A stretch of DNA of 64,000 nt, from NCBI GenBank assembly GCA_934467415.1, contig CAKSLQ010000001.1, positions 124,001 through 188,000 of the forward strand, written 5' to 3'. The stretch is from an uncultured Eubacteriales bacterium. GTDB taxonomy: Bacteria; Bacillota; Clostridia; Oscillospirales; CAG-272. Shown here one piece after another: positions 55,983 to 63,841 of the stretch. Made by a program: the position numbers and the translations under genes. How positions within the stretch are numbered: the stretch's first letter is position 1; each line of letters opens with the position of its first letter. Under the pieces are notes generated by a model. It searched no databases, was not told the origin of the DNA, and worked only from the letters and a program-made list of their open reading frames with translations.

Positions 55983-56119
55983 TTTTGACTCCTTCCCGCC
56001 GCGCCGCTTTCGGAAAGGCTGCGCAGCAGACGTTTTTTCGCGGCCCTTGTGGCCGCGCAGAACAGAACGGCGCCCGCCGTTGCGGGCAGAAACTCGGCGC
56101 TGAAAAACAGCTCGGACAT
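55979..56119 (-). CDS. 46-residue protein of unknown function in the feo operon
   Basis: Short gene found by translating the minus strand. Begins MSELFFSAEFLPATAGAVLF, has a short hydrophobic stretch (ATAGAVLFCAAT) and a basic C-terminus (RAAKKRLLRSLSES). A strong site GGAGGTAT lies 6 bp ahead of the ATG and the stop overlaps the HMA start codon as ATGA, so translation coupling supports a real gene. Confidence 0.65.
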   Translation of the reverse strand: MSELFFSAEFLPATAGAVLFCAATRAAKKRLLRSLSESGAAGRSQK

Positions 56120-56132
56120 GAAATATACCTCC

Positions 56133-56513
56133 TTACACGATGTTCACTCCGCGTATGCAGAGCGTCTCAAGATCGACGTCCGGGATCTCGGAGAGCAGCA
56201 GGCAGGCCGCGTCGCGCAAATCAGCCGCGTTCGGGAAATTCCGCGCCAGCATGGAGGCGACCGCACTATAATATCTTGCATACCGCTCGGCCGCTGCTCT
56301 GCCCGCATCTGTAAAATAGACCATGCCGTAGGCGTTTTTGCAGACGAGACCACTTCGCGACAGACTGTCCATCATATTGTGCACGCTCGGCTTGGAGAGC
56401 TTCAGCGCGGCGGCAATATCAATGCACCGTGCGCCGCCGTCCACGCGTCCGAGCTCCTTCACGGCCAGCAGATAGCGTATATTGGACGCCGTCAGCGTTT
56501 TTGTGTTAGCCAC
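56133..56513 (-). CDS. DtxR/IdeR/MntR-family metal-dependent regulator
   Basis: 126 residues. Winged helix-turn-helix CIDIAAALKLSKPSVHNMMDSLSRSGLV (about residues 30-57), then the dimerisation helices (AAERYARYYSAVASMLARNF); no SH3-like third domain, as in short MntR/IdeR forms. Metal ligands are less obvious than in MntR. Start is GTG 56513 with GGAGGTAA upstream. Encoded inside the feo operon and matched by five DtxR-type palindromes nearby, so autoregulated iron control is the simplest reading. Confidence 0.88.
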   Translation of the reverse strand: MANTKTLTASNIRYLLAVKELGRVDGGARCIDIAAALKLSKPSVHNMMDSLSRSGLVCKNAYGMVYFTDAGRAAAERYARYYSAVASMLARNFPNAADLRDAACLLLSEIPDVDLETLCIRGVNIV

Positions 56514-56536
56514 AGCTTACCTCCGGGTGAAAGAAA

Positions 56537-56558
56537 GGGACGCACAACCGTGCGCCCC
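56537..56558 (-). terminator. Weak hairpin between the Cys-rich gene and dtxR
   Basis: Stem GGG-A-CGCAC / GTGCG-C-CCC with one mismatch, followed by TTTCTTT on the minus strand. It may lower expression of the regulator relative to feoB. Confidence 0.4.
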
Positions 56559-56571
56559 CTCTCTCGGTTTG

Positions 56572-56742
56572 TTATTTCTTGTGGCAAGAGCCGGACATGG
56601 CACAATGCGCACAGCCTGCGCCGCAGGAGCTCTTACCCCGCTTCTTATCCCGGATGAGGCCGCAGATGATGGCGGCGACAACTGCAATGAGGACGAGACA
56701 GATGAGGATGGTGCCGATATTCCCGGCAATCCATTCGAACAT
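56572..56742 (-). CDS. FeoB-associated Cys-rich membrane protein
   Basis: 56 residues, found by translating the minus strand. One membrane helix (ILICLVLIAVVAAIICGLI) and a Cys-rich tail (SSCGAGCAHCAMSGSCHKK) with five Cys, the pattern of the small protein that follows FeoB in many Firmicutes. AAAGGAG precedes the ATG. 35 bp after the feoB stop codon. Confidence 0.9.
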   Translation of the reverse strand: MFEWIAGNIGTILICLVLIAVVAAIICGLIRDKKRGKSSCGAGCAHCAMSGSCHKK

Positions 56743-56777
56743 ATTTAACCGACTCCTTTCAACTGTGTTTTTTCGGA

Positions 56778-59174
56778 TTACTTCGTAACCTTGACCTTGG
56801 TGGTCAGCTTGGTCGCTTCCTTATACGGACGAACAAGCATGTAGATGATGAAGGCCAGCGCCGCGATCGCAAAGATCAGGCCGACCACATGCACATTGCC
56901 CGTAAAGAGGCTGCCGAACTGGTTGACCATCAGTGCAACAAGGTATGCGAAGCCGCACTGATAACCGATTGCAAACCAGGTCCACTTGGCGTTGTTCATC
57001 TCGCGCTTGATTGCGCCGATTGCAGCGAAGCAGGGCGCGCACAGCAGGTTGAAGACAAGGAAGGAATAGCCGGTGATCTGCGTGAAGTTCGACGCGATTT
57101 CCGGCCATCCGCCGGGATAGAGGATGCCCATCGTACCGACGATGTTCTCCTTGGCAACAAGGCCCGTAATCGATGCGACAGCCGCCTGCCAGTTGCCCCA
57201 GCCGAGCGGGATGAAGATCCAGGCAATCGCGTTGCCGATAGCGGCGAGGATGGACTGATCCATCTCCTCTTCACTCAGCATACGGAAGCCGTCTGCCGTG
57301 AAGCCGAAGTAGGTCGTGAACCAAACGAGGATCGTGGAGAGCAGGATGATTGTGCCCGCCTTCTTGATGAAGGACCAACCGCGCTCCCACATGGAGCGGA
57401 GCACGTTGCCGAGGGTCGGCCAGTGGTATGCGGGAAGCTCCATGACGAACGGAGCGGGATCGCCGGAGAACATCCTGGTCTTCTTCAGCATAATGCCCGA
57501 GATGATGATCGCCGCCATGCCGATGAAGTATGCCGAGGTTGCCACCCAGGCAGAGCCGCCGAAGATTGCGCCCGCGATCATCGCGATGAACGGAACCTTG
57601 GCGCCGCAGGGGATAAACGTGGTCGTCATGATCGTCATACGGCGGTCGCGCTCATTCTCAATGGTACGCGAAGCCATGATGCCGGGGATGCCACAGCCCG
57701 TGCCGATCAGCATCGGGATGAAGGACTTGCCGGACAGACCGAACTTGCGGAACACACGGTCAAGGACGAATGCGATGCGCGCCATGTAACCGCAAGCCTC
57801 GAGGAATGCGAGGAGCAGGAACAGCACGAGCATCTGCGGAACGAAGCCGAGGACCGCGCCGACACCGGCGACGATACCGTCGAGAATCAGGCCGGACAGC
57901 CATTCGGGTGCGTTTGCAGCCTCAAGGCCGTTACCCACGAGAACCGGGATACCGGGGACCCACACGCCGTATGCAGCGGGATCGGGCTCTTCGCCATACT
58001 TCTCCATCGTTGCGACCGCTTCATTGTAATCTTCGATCGTTGCGGTCTCTTCGGTAACTTCCAGCGTCTCTTCATCTTCAACCTCATAGGTGAAGCTGCC
58101 TTCGGGCGCCGTGCCGTTTTCTTCTACATAAGCATCGTAGCCGTCAACAATCAAAGCAGCGTCGCCGTATTCTTCAGCCGCTTCGCTGTACGCGCCGGAG
58201 CCGATGCCGAACAGGTGCCAGCCGTCGCCGAACAGGCCGTCGTTTGCCCAGTCGGTCGCGGCAGAGCCGACCGTCACCATCGAGATGTAGTATACAAGGA
58301 ACATGACGACCGCGAAGATCGGGAGACCGAGCCAGCGGTTGGTGACGACCTTGTCGATCTTATCCGAGGTGGACAGCTTGCCCGCGTTCTTCTTCTTGTA
58401 GCACGCCTTGATGATCGAGCCGATATAAATGTATCTTTCGTTGGTGATGATCGACTCGGCATCGTCATCCATCTCTGTCTCCGCCGCCTTGATGTCGGCC
58501 TCAATGTGATCCATCGTCGCCTTGTCGATGCTCAGCTTATCAAGCACCTTGTCGTCGCGCTCGAAAATCTTGATGGCGTACCATCTCTGCTGCTCCTCGG
58601 GAAGCCCGTGGACAGCAGCCTCTTCGATATGCGCCAGCGCATGCTCGACCACGCCCGCAAAGGTGTGCATCGGAACGGTCTTGCCGTTCTTCGCGGCGTC
58701 GATCGCGGCCTCGGCCGCTTCCATGATGCCCGTACCCTTCAGCGCGGAGATCTCAACGACCTTGCAGCCGAGCTGACGGGCCAGTTCCGCCGTGTCGATT
58801 CTGTCGCCGTTCTTCTTGACGACGTCCATCATGTTGATGGCGATGACGACCGGGATCCCGAGCTCGGTGAGCTGGGTGGTCAGATACAGGTTGCGCTCAA
58901 GGTTTGTGCCGTCGATAATGTTGAGAATGGCGTCGGGCCGCTCACCGATCAGGTAGTTTCTCGCAACGACTTCCTCCAGCGTGTAGGGAGACAGCGAATA
59001 GATACCGGGAAGGTCGGTGATGATGACGCCGTCATGCTTCTTCAGCTTACCTTCCTTTTTCTCAACCGTAACGCCCGGCCAGTTACCGACGAACTGGTTC
59101 GAGCCGGTCAGTGCATTGAACAGCGTGGTTTTACCGCAGTTCGGGTTGCCGGCAAGGGCAATTCTGATTTCCAT
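56778..59174 (-). CDS. feoB: Ferrous iron transporter FeoB
   Basis: Fe2+ uptake across the membrane, coupled to an N-terminal G domain. 798 residues. G1 GNPNCGKTT (8-16), G3 DLPGIYSLSPYTLEE, G4 NMMDV; then the membrane domain with two Gate motifs (CGYMARIAFVLDRVFRKFGLSGKSFIP; CGIPGIM, CGAKVPFI). Between the first helix (about residue 300) and the next there is an acidic, low-complexity stretch (about 330-410) that most FeoB proteins lack. Third gene of the operon; a DtxR-type box lies in the 80-bp gap before it. Confidence 0.95.
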   Translation of the reverse strand: MEIRIALAGNPNCGKTTLFNALTGSNQFVGNWPGVTVEKKEGKLKKHDGVIITDLPGIYSLSPYTLEEVVARNYLIGERPDAILNIIDGTNLERNLYLTTQLTELGIPVVIAINMMDVVKKNGDRIDTAELARQLGCKVVEISALKGTGIMEAAEAAIDAAKNGKTVPMHTFAGVVEHALAHIEEAAVHGLPEEQQRWYAIKIFERDDKVLDKLSIDKATMDHIEADIKAAETEMDDDAESIITNERYIYIGSIIKACYKKKNAGKLSTSDKIDKVVTNRWLGLPIFAVVMFLVYYISMVTVGSAATDWANDGLFGDGWHLFGIGSGAYSEAAEEYGDAALIVDGYDAYVEENGTAPEGSFTYEVEDEETLEVTEETATIEDYNEAVATMEKYGEEPDPAAYGVWVPGIPVLVGNGLEAANAPEWLSGLILDGIVAGVGAVLGFVPQMLVLFLLLAFLEACGYMARIAFVLDRVFRKFGLSGKSFIPMLIGTGCGIPGIMASRTIENERDRRMTIMTTTFIPCGAKVPFIAMIAGAIFGGSAWVATSAYFIGMAAIIISGIMLKKTRMFSGDPAPFVMELPAYHWPTLGNVLRSMWERGWSFIKKAGTIILLSTILVWFTTYFGFTADGFRMLSEEEMDQSILAAIGNAIAWIFIPLGWGNWQAAVASITGLVAKENIVGTMGILYPGGWPEIASNFTQITGYSFLVFNLLCAPCFAAIGAIKREMNNAKWTWFAIGYQCGFAYLVALMVNQFGSLFTGNVHVVGLIFAIAALAFIIYMLVRPYKEATKLTTKVKVTK

Positions 59175-59197
59175 TGTCTGAAATCCTCTCTTTCTTC

Positions 59198-59213
59198 GTT
59201 AGCTTTTGCTAAC
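59198..59213. promoter_or_regulatory. DtxR-type box 2 (between feoA and feoB)
   Basis: GTTAGC-TTTT-GCTAAC, perfect in both arms, 24 bp ahead of the feoB start codon. Confidence 0.75.
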
Positions 59214-59255
59214 CGCAAGTCTTAAAAAATTCGGGGCCATCCCCGCGCGGGCGGA

Positions 59256-59477
59256 TCACTCCACCTCAACCATTTCGGCATCCGCTTTTCTGAGCGACAG
59301 CTCATAACCGCGAACCGTAAGCTCGATCGGATCGCCGAGCGGTGCAACCTTGCGCACATAGACTTCGGTGCCTTTGGTCAGCCCCATGTCCATGATGCGG
59401 CGCTTTGTCGCGCCTTCGCCGTGCAGCTTAACCACGCGGACGGTCTCTCCGACTTTCACCTGTTTGAGAGTTTTCAT
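59256..59477 (-). CDS. feoA: FeoA domain protein (second)
   Basis: 73 residues, SH3-like fold. Pattern: TLKQVKVGETVRVVKLHGEGATKRRIMDMGLTKGTEVYV, GDPIELTVRGYELSLRKADA. Binds FeoB or controls its channel in known systems. Start ATG 59477 with GGAGGAAAG upstream; the longer frame overlaps the gap only. Adjacent to feoB. Confidence 0.92.
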   Translation of the reverse strand: MKTLKQVKVGETVRVVKLHGEGATKRRIMDMGLTKGTEVYVRKVAPLGDPIELTVRGYELSLRKADAEMVEVE

Positions 59478-59543
59478 TGCCTTTCCTCCTTGATGTAAAT
59501 ATTTTATATTTTCTTTGTTGCAAACCACCCATGCGCGCGGGCA

Positions 59544-59756
59544 TCAGATCATGATTTTTCTCGCCATCTCTTCGCTGATGGCGACGCGCGACTCCTTGAC
59601 ATTGACAATGACGTTGCCCGCAAGCGTCGTGACGACCGTCACGTTCCCGCCGACAACAAAACCGAGGTTTTCAAGATGCAATTTGATTTCGGGGCTTCCA
59701 CCGATTTTGCGGATGGTATTCTCTTCACCGGGTACTGCGAGACTGAGCGGCATCAT
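59544..59756 (-). CDS. feoA: FeoA domain protein (first)
   Basis: 70 residues. Core: KIGGSPEIKLHLENLGFVVGGNVTVVTTLAGNVIVNVKESRVAISEEMARKI, a short FeoA with the conserved Leu-Gly-Phe-Val-Gly turn. First gene of the operon; RBS AGAGGATAT before the ATG. Two successive FeoA genes before FeoB are common in Clostridia. Confidence 0.92.
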   Translation of the reverse strand: MMPLSLAVPGEENTIRKIGGSPEIKLHLENLGFVVGGNVTVVTTLAGNVIVNVKESRVAISEEMARKIMI

Positions 59757-59775
59757 GTTATATCCTCTTTCTTAG

Positions 59776-59791
59776 ATTAGCTTGTGCTAAC
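59776..59791. promoter_or_regulatory. DtxR-type box 3
   Basis: ATTAGC-TTGT-GCTAAC in the leader of the feo operon, 20 bp ahead of the first feoA. Confidence 0.65.
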
Positions 59792-59809
59792 CGTTGACCT
59801 TTAAAATTG

Positions 59810-59825
59810 ATTAGCCTCCGCTAAC
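59810..59825. promoter_or_regulatory. DtxR-type box 4 at the feo promoter start site
   Basis: ATTAGC-CTCC-GCTAAC, beginning about 9 bp downstream of the -10. Bound repressor would block the feo promoter. Confidence 0.7.
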
Positions 59826-59833
59826 CGATTGTT

Positions 59834-59862
59834 ATCATACAACCCATTTTGCGTTCTGTCAA
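59834..59862 (-). promoter_or_regulatory. Promoter of the feo operon
   Basis: Minus-strand TTGACA (59862-59857), 17-bp spacer, TATGAT (59839-59834). Confidence 0.85.
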
Positions 59863-59917
59863 GGGATTTTTTTGAAAAAACCGATTTTTTTCGCATTTTC
59901 ATGGAGTTTCACAACGA

Positions 59918-59933
59918 GTTAGCCTAAGATAAC
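59918..59933. promoter_or_regulatory. DtxR-type box 5 (weaker), between feo and the K+ operon
   Basis: GTTAGC-CTAA-GATAAC, one mismatch in the second arm. 29 bp upstream of the promoter of the plus-strand histidine kinase operon. Confidence 0.5.
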
Positions 59934-59961
59934 TTGCGTTTTATGCAATTTGTACTCCTTC

Positions 59962-59990
59962 TTGCATTTTGCGCCCGAACGTGCTACAAT
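59962..59990 (+). promoter_or_regulatory. Promoter of the kinase-regulator-trkHA operon
   Basis: TTGCAT (59962-59967), 17-bp spacer, TACAAT (59985-59990). Confidence 0.7.
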
Positions 59991-60047
59991 ATCTGTGATT
60001 ATGAATTTTTTGCCGTGTATCGGCAGTTTGTTGTTTGGGGAAGAACA

Positions 60048-61109
60048 ATGAGAAAAAAGACCGCAACTTCATTGAAGAACGTTTTGAAGAACCTGTTCAT
60101 CAGCGCAGCGCTGCTCCTCGCCGCATTCGGCATCAGCATGTGGCTGGACGACGCCTTCGGCATCCGAGAGCCGGCCGGGATGCTGTTTGTATTCACGGTT
60201 TTTCTGATCTCGCTGCTGACCGACAACTACCTATACGGGTTCCTGTCTTCATTGCTCGCCGTGCTGGCCGTGAACTATGCATTTACATTTCCCTACTTTG
60301 CTTTCAATTTCACGATCACGGACAATCTGATTTCCGCCGTGCTGATGATCGTCATCGCCGTGCTGACGGGTACTCTGACCATGAAGCTGCGCAAAATCGA
60401 GTCCGAAAAAGCCGAAAGCGAGCGCGAACGGCTGCTGGCAAGGCTGCTGCGCGCCGCATCGCACGATCTGCGGACACCGCTCTCCACCATCTGCACCTCC
60501 GCCTCCCTCTTATGCGACAATCCGTCACTGAGCGAGGAACAGCGAAGGCGTTTCGAGTCCGGCATCAAAACCGATGCAGACCGGCTTCTCCGCGTCATGG
60601 ACAACATGTTTTCGCTCGCCCGCGCCTGCGAGGAAAGCACCGGCCTGCATCTGACGCCGACGGTTCCGGATGAGCTGATCGACTCCGTCTTTCTGAAATT
60701 CGGCAAGCAGCAGACGGGCGTGAAGCTCGAGGCGGAGCTGCCGGAGGAGATCCTTGTGATCCCGATGGATCCGCTGCTGATCGAGCAGGTTCTGCTGAAT
60801 CTGCTGGAAATTGCCGTGCAGCGCTCCGCTGAAGCAACGCGGCTGACGCTGCGCGTTTATAAGCGCGATGCTTTCGCCGTGTTTGAAGTGGAAGACAACG
60901 GCCCCATTTTGAAAAATATGCAAGTATACACGCCGGAGCGCATCGGAAAGCTGCGGGACGGCGCGGACAGGGATATGAATTTCCGGCTTTCTGCCTGCGA
61001 CGCCATTATTCGGGCGCACGACGGCAGTATCACGGCTGAAAGCGCGCCGGGCGGCGGGAACATCTTCCGCTTTACTCTGCGATTGGAGGCGGCAGACAAT
61101 GGGCAGTAA
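60048..61109 (+). CDS. KdpD-like sensor protein with degenerate ATPase domain
   Basis: 353 residues. A four-helix KdpD-type membrane domain (about residues 10-115; no KdpD N-terminal UspA part) precedes a HisKA domain with H box AASHDLRTPLSTI. The catalytic domain is eroded: the N box reads NLLEIAVQRS (Ile for the Mg2+-binding Asn), G1 is DNGPILKN, and the G2 region has no GxGxG (MNFRLSACDAII). It may be unable to bind ATP normally and could act as phosphatase or need a partner. Start ATG 60048 with GGGGAAG upstream fits the promoter. Overlaps the regulator by 11 bp. Confidence 0.85.
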   Translation: MRKKTATSLKNVLKNLFISAALLLAAFGISMWLDDAFGIREPAGMLFVFTVFLISLLTDNYLYGFLSSLLAVLAVNYAFTFPYFAFNFTITDNLISAVLMIVIAVLTGTLTMKLRKIESEKAESERERLLARLLRAASHDLRTPLSTICTSASLLCDNPSLSEEQRRRFESGIKTDADRLLRVMDNMFSLARACEESTGLHLTPTVPDELIDSVFLKFGKQQTGVKLEAELPEEILVIPMDPLLIEQVLLNLLEIAVQRSAEATRLTLRVYKRDAFAVFEVEDNGPILKNMQVYTPERIGKLRDGADRDMNFRLSACDAIIRAHDGSITAESAPGGGNIFRFTLRLEAADNGQ

Positions 61110-61806
61110 CCGCTATAAGCTTCTCGTCGTCGAGGACGATGCCGCCTTCCGCAACCTGTTGGTCACTCTGCTGGAATCCGCGGATTATCGTGTCATCACG
61201 GCCGAAACCTGCGCGCTCGCGCAGACGCTGTTTGCCTCCTACATACCGGACCTGATCCTGCTCGATCTCGGTCTGCCGGACAAAAGCGGCATGGTTTTTC
61301 TGAACGCGCTGCGCCGCGAGTCCCCGACGCCGGTCATTGTGCTGTCGGCGCACACGGATGAAGCGGAAAAGGTGCGCGCATTGGACGCGGGCGCAAACGA
61401 CTATGTGACAAAGCCTTTCGGCACGGCCGAGCTGCTCGCGCGTGTCCGCAGTGCGCTGCGGAGCAGTCGTGCCAGCGCGGCGGCCATGCTGCCCGGCGGC
61501 CGCTTTACGGCGCGTGAGCTTGTGATCGACTACGACGCGCGGCGCGTGATGCTGGCCGGCGCCGAGGTCAAGCTGACGCAGACCGAATACAACATTCTCG
61601 CCCTTCTGTCCGAGCACAGCGGCAAGGTGATGACCTATGCCGCCATCATCAAGGCCATCTGGGGACAGCCGGATGACGGCGCCGTTAAAAAATTGCAGGT
61701 CAATATGGCCAACATCCGCCGAAAGCTCTGCGAAAAACCGGGTGAGGCGCATTATATTGTCAATGAACTCGGCGTAGGCTATCGCCTTGACGGAGAGAGA
61801 GGTTAA
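61099..61806 (+). CDS. KdpE-like OmpR-family response regulator
   Basis: 235 residues. Receiver: VVEDDAAFRN, phospho-Asp in LILLDLGLPDKSG, LSAHTD, TKPFG; winged helix from about 130 (LTQTEYNILALLSEHSGKVMTYAAIIKAIWG, YIVNELGVGYRL), the KdpE pattern. All catalytic residues kept, unlike its kinase. 1-bp gap before trkH, so it controls or is co-expressed with the K+ transporter. Confidence 0.93.
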   Translation: MGSNRYKLLVVEDDAAFRNLLVTLLESADYRVITAETCALAQTLFASYIPDLILLDLGLPDKSGMVFLNALRRESPTPVIVLSAHTDEAEKVRALDAGANDYVTKPFGTAELLARVRSALRSSRASAAAMLPGGRFTARELVIDYDARRVMLAGAEVKLTQTEYNILALLSEHSGKVMTYAAIIKAIWGQPDDGAVKKLQVNMANIRRKLCEKPGEAHYIVNELGVGYRLDGERG

Positions 61807-61807
61807 T

Positions 61808-63106
61808 ATGCATTCTGTTTTCCGGCGGCTGTCCCCGGCGCGGATCATCGCGCTCGGCTTCGCCGCAACCATTCTGACAGGCTCCGCTCTTCTGATGCTG
61901 CCGGCCTGCATTAAGCCCGGAATTTCGCTTTCCTATGCGGATTCGCTCTATACTTCGGCGAGCGCGGTCTGCGTCACGGGGCTGCTCACCGTAGACCCGG
62001 GCGACACCTTCACGGCGCTTGGCCAGACGATCATCGCCGCGCTGATCCAAATCGGCGGTCTCGGCGTCGGCGCGATCGGTGCGGGCATCATGCTTGCCGC
62101 ACGCCGCCGCATTGATCTCAAAAGCATGAACATCGTTCGCGAGGCGGGCAACCTGGACGCCGGACGCGGCGTGGTGCAGTTTCTGACGGCGCTGTTCAAG
62201 ACAACGCTGGTCATTGAGCTGTGCGGTGCGGCGCTGAGCTTTCCCGTTTTCGTGCAGCGCTATCCCGTCGGCAAAGCCGTCGGGATCAGCGTGTTCCATG
62301 CAATCGCCGCATTCAACAACTCCGGCTTTGATATCCTCGGCGGCGGGCGGAATCTTGCGCCGTTTCGCGATGACGTTCTGCTGAATCTCGTCACCTGCGC
62401 GCTGATTTTCTTCGGAGGCATCGGTTTTCTGGTCATCCGCGAGATGCGGACGAAAAAACTTTCGTGGAAGAAGTATTCCATGCACGCGAAGATCGTGCTG
62501 AGCACGAGTGCCGTGCTGACAATCGGCGGCGCGCTGCTTCTGTGGCTCACGGAAAAGTTTTCGCCTCTTGCCGCGCTGTTCCACAGTGTGTCGGCGCGCA
62601 CAGCCGGTTTTTCAACCGTTCCGCTCGGCAGCTTCACACAGGCCGGTCTGCTTGTGATGATGGCGCTGATGTTCATCGGCGCGTCTCCCGGCTCCACCGG
62701 CGGCGGCATTAAGACGACCACCTTCTTCACGTTACTTGTCGGCATCCGCTCGGCGGCGACCAATCGGTCCGAAAAGGCGTTCCGTTATTCCCTGCCGAAG
62801 GATGCGTTCCGTAAGGCGGCTGTCATCACGCTGATCGGCCTCTTGGTCGTCGGCAACGGCACGCTGCTCTTTATGCTGTTTGAACCTGCCGTTCCGCTGG
62901 CGGACGCGCTTTTCGAGGTCATCAGCGCCTTCGGCACGGTCGGCCTGTCCACGGGCATCACGCCGTCGCTCGGCCTGCCCGCCAAGCTGCTGTCCGTTCT
63001 GCTCATGTATATCGGGCGTCTCGGCCCGCTCACGGTGGCAACGCTGTGGTATTTCTCGCACGGCGAGCGCGTCCGCTTCCCCGAGGGGGATCTGGCAATC
63101 GGTTAA
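61808..63106 (+). CDS. trkH: TrkH/KtrB potassium transporter, membrane subunit
   Basis: 432 residues. Four pseudo-repeats of helix-pore-helix with selectivity-filter glycines in SAVCVTGLL, AFNNSGFDIL, SARTAGFSTV and SAFGTVGLSTG. N-terminus MHSVFRRLSPARIIALGFA is the KtrB/NtpJ type. AGAGAGG precedes the ATG. K+ (or Na+-coupled) uptake together with TrkA, 18 bp downstream. Confidence 0.95.
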   Translation: MHSVFRRLSPARIIALGFAATILTGSALLMLPACIKPGISLSYADSLYTSASAVCVTGLLTVDPGDTFTALGQTIIAALIQIGGLGVGAIGAGIMLAARRRIDLKSMNIVREAGNLDAGRGVVQFLTALFKTTLVIELCGAALSFPVFVQRYPVGKAVGISVFHAIAAFNNSGFDILGGGRNLAPFRDDVLLNLVTCALIFFGGIGFLVIREMRTKKLSWKKYSMHAKIVLSTSAVLTIGGALLLWLTEKFSPLAALFHSVSARTAGFSTVPLGSFTQAGLLVMMALMFIGASPGSTGGGIKTTTFFTLLVGIRSAATNRSEKAFRYSLPKDAFRKAAVITLIGLLVVGNGTLLFMLFEPAVPLADALFEVISAFGTVGLSTGITPSLGLPAKLLSVLLMYIGRLGPLTVATLWYFSHGERVRFPEGDLAIG

Positions 63107-63124
63107 GAAATCAAGGAGAACATC

Positions 63125-63802
63125 ATGGCTAAGAAAAACAAGCAGAAAAACTTCGTCTACGGCATCATCGGCCTAGGCCGCTTCGGCTATGCACTTGCTC
63201 TCGATCTTGCGGATGCAGGGTATGACCTCATTGTGCTGGATCGCGACGAAGAAAAAATCCGCGAGATGCGCGCTTATACGGAAAATGCGTTCATTGTCAG
63301 CAATTTGGAGAAAAAAACGCTGTCCGACACCGGGATTCAGAACTGCGATGTGGCTGTCGTCTGCATCGGCGAGCAGATGGACATCTCCATTCTCACTACG
63401 CTGAATCTTGTGTCCATGGGCATTCCGAAGGTGATCGCGCGCGCCACCAGCGCCGAGCACGGCGTGATCCTCGAAAAGCTGGGGGCGGAAGTGGTCTACC
63501 CGGAGCGCGATATGGCAATCCGCCTTGCCAGCCGTCTGGAGACCGCGCGGATGCTGGACATCGTGCAGCTGAGCGAAAGAATCAACGTCATGAAGATGCA
63601 GATCCCCGCGCAGGCGGTCGGCAAAACGGTGCTGGAAGTCAATTTCCGTTCCCGCTTTGACCTCAATATCATTGCCATCGAAAACGGCGGCAAGCTGGTT
63701 GAGGTCATCAAGCCGGAATACGTCTTCCGCGAGGGCGACATCCTGTTTCTCTCGGGCAGCAAGGACGGCCTGCTCCGGCTGAATGCGTGGGCGGAAAGCT
63801 GA
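63125..63802 (+). CDS. trkA: TrkA/KtrA potassium transport regulatory subunit
   Basis: 225 residues: RCK/TrkA-N Rossmann domain (GIIGLGRFGYALALDLADAGYD, acidic VLDRDEEK end of strand 2 for NAD/ATP) and TrkA-C domain (about 135-222, MKMQIPAQAVGKTVLEVNFR, FREGDILFLSGS). Forms the cytoplasmic ring that gates TrkH. Last gene of the operon. Confidence 0.95.
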   Translation: MAKKNKQKNFVYGIIGLGRFGYALALDLADAGYDLIVLDRDEEKIREMRAYTENAFIVSNLEKKTLSDTGIQNCDVAVVCIGEQMDISILTTLNLVSMGIPKVIARATSAEHGVILEKLGAEVVYPERDMAIRLASRLETARMLDIVQLSERINVMKMQIPAQAVGKTVLEVNFRSRFDLNIIAIENGGKLVEVIKPEYVFREGDILFLSGSKDGLLRLNAWAES

Positions 63803-63807
63803 ATAGA

Positions 63808-63841
63808 CAACAAAAAAGCGGCTCGCGCCGCTTTTTTGTTG
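63808..63841. terminator. Bidirectional terminator
   Basis: Perfect palindromic stem CAACAAAAAAGCGGC / GCCGCTTTTTTGTTG, between trkA and the converging Cys-rich gene. Confidence 0.92.

Noticed and set aside
56889..59225. 778-codon plus-strand frame opposite feoB
   Set aside because: Antisense shadow of FeoB.
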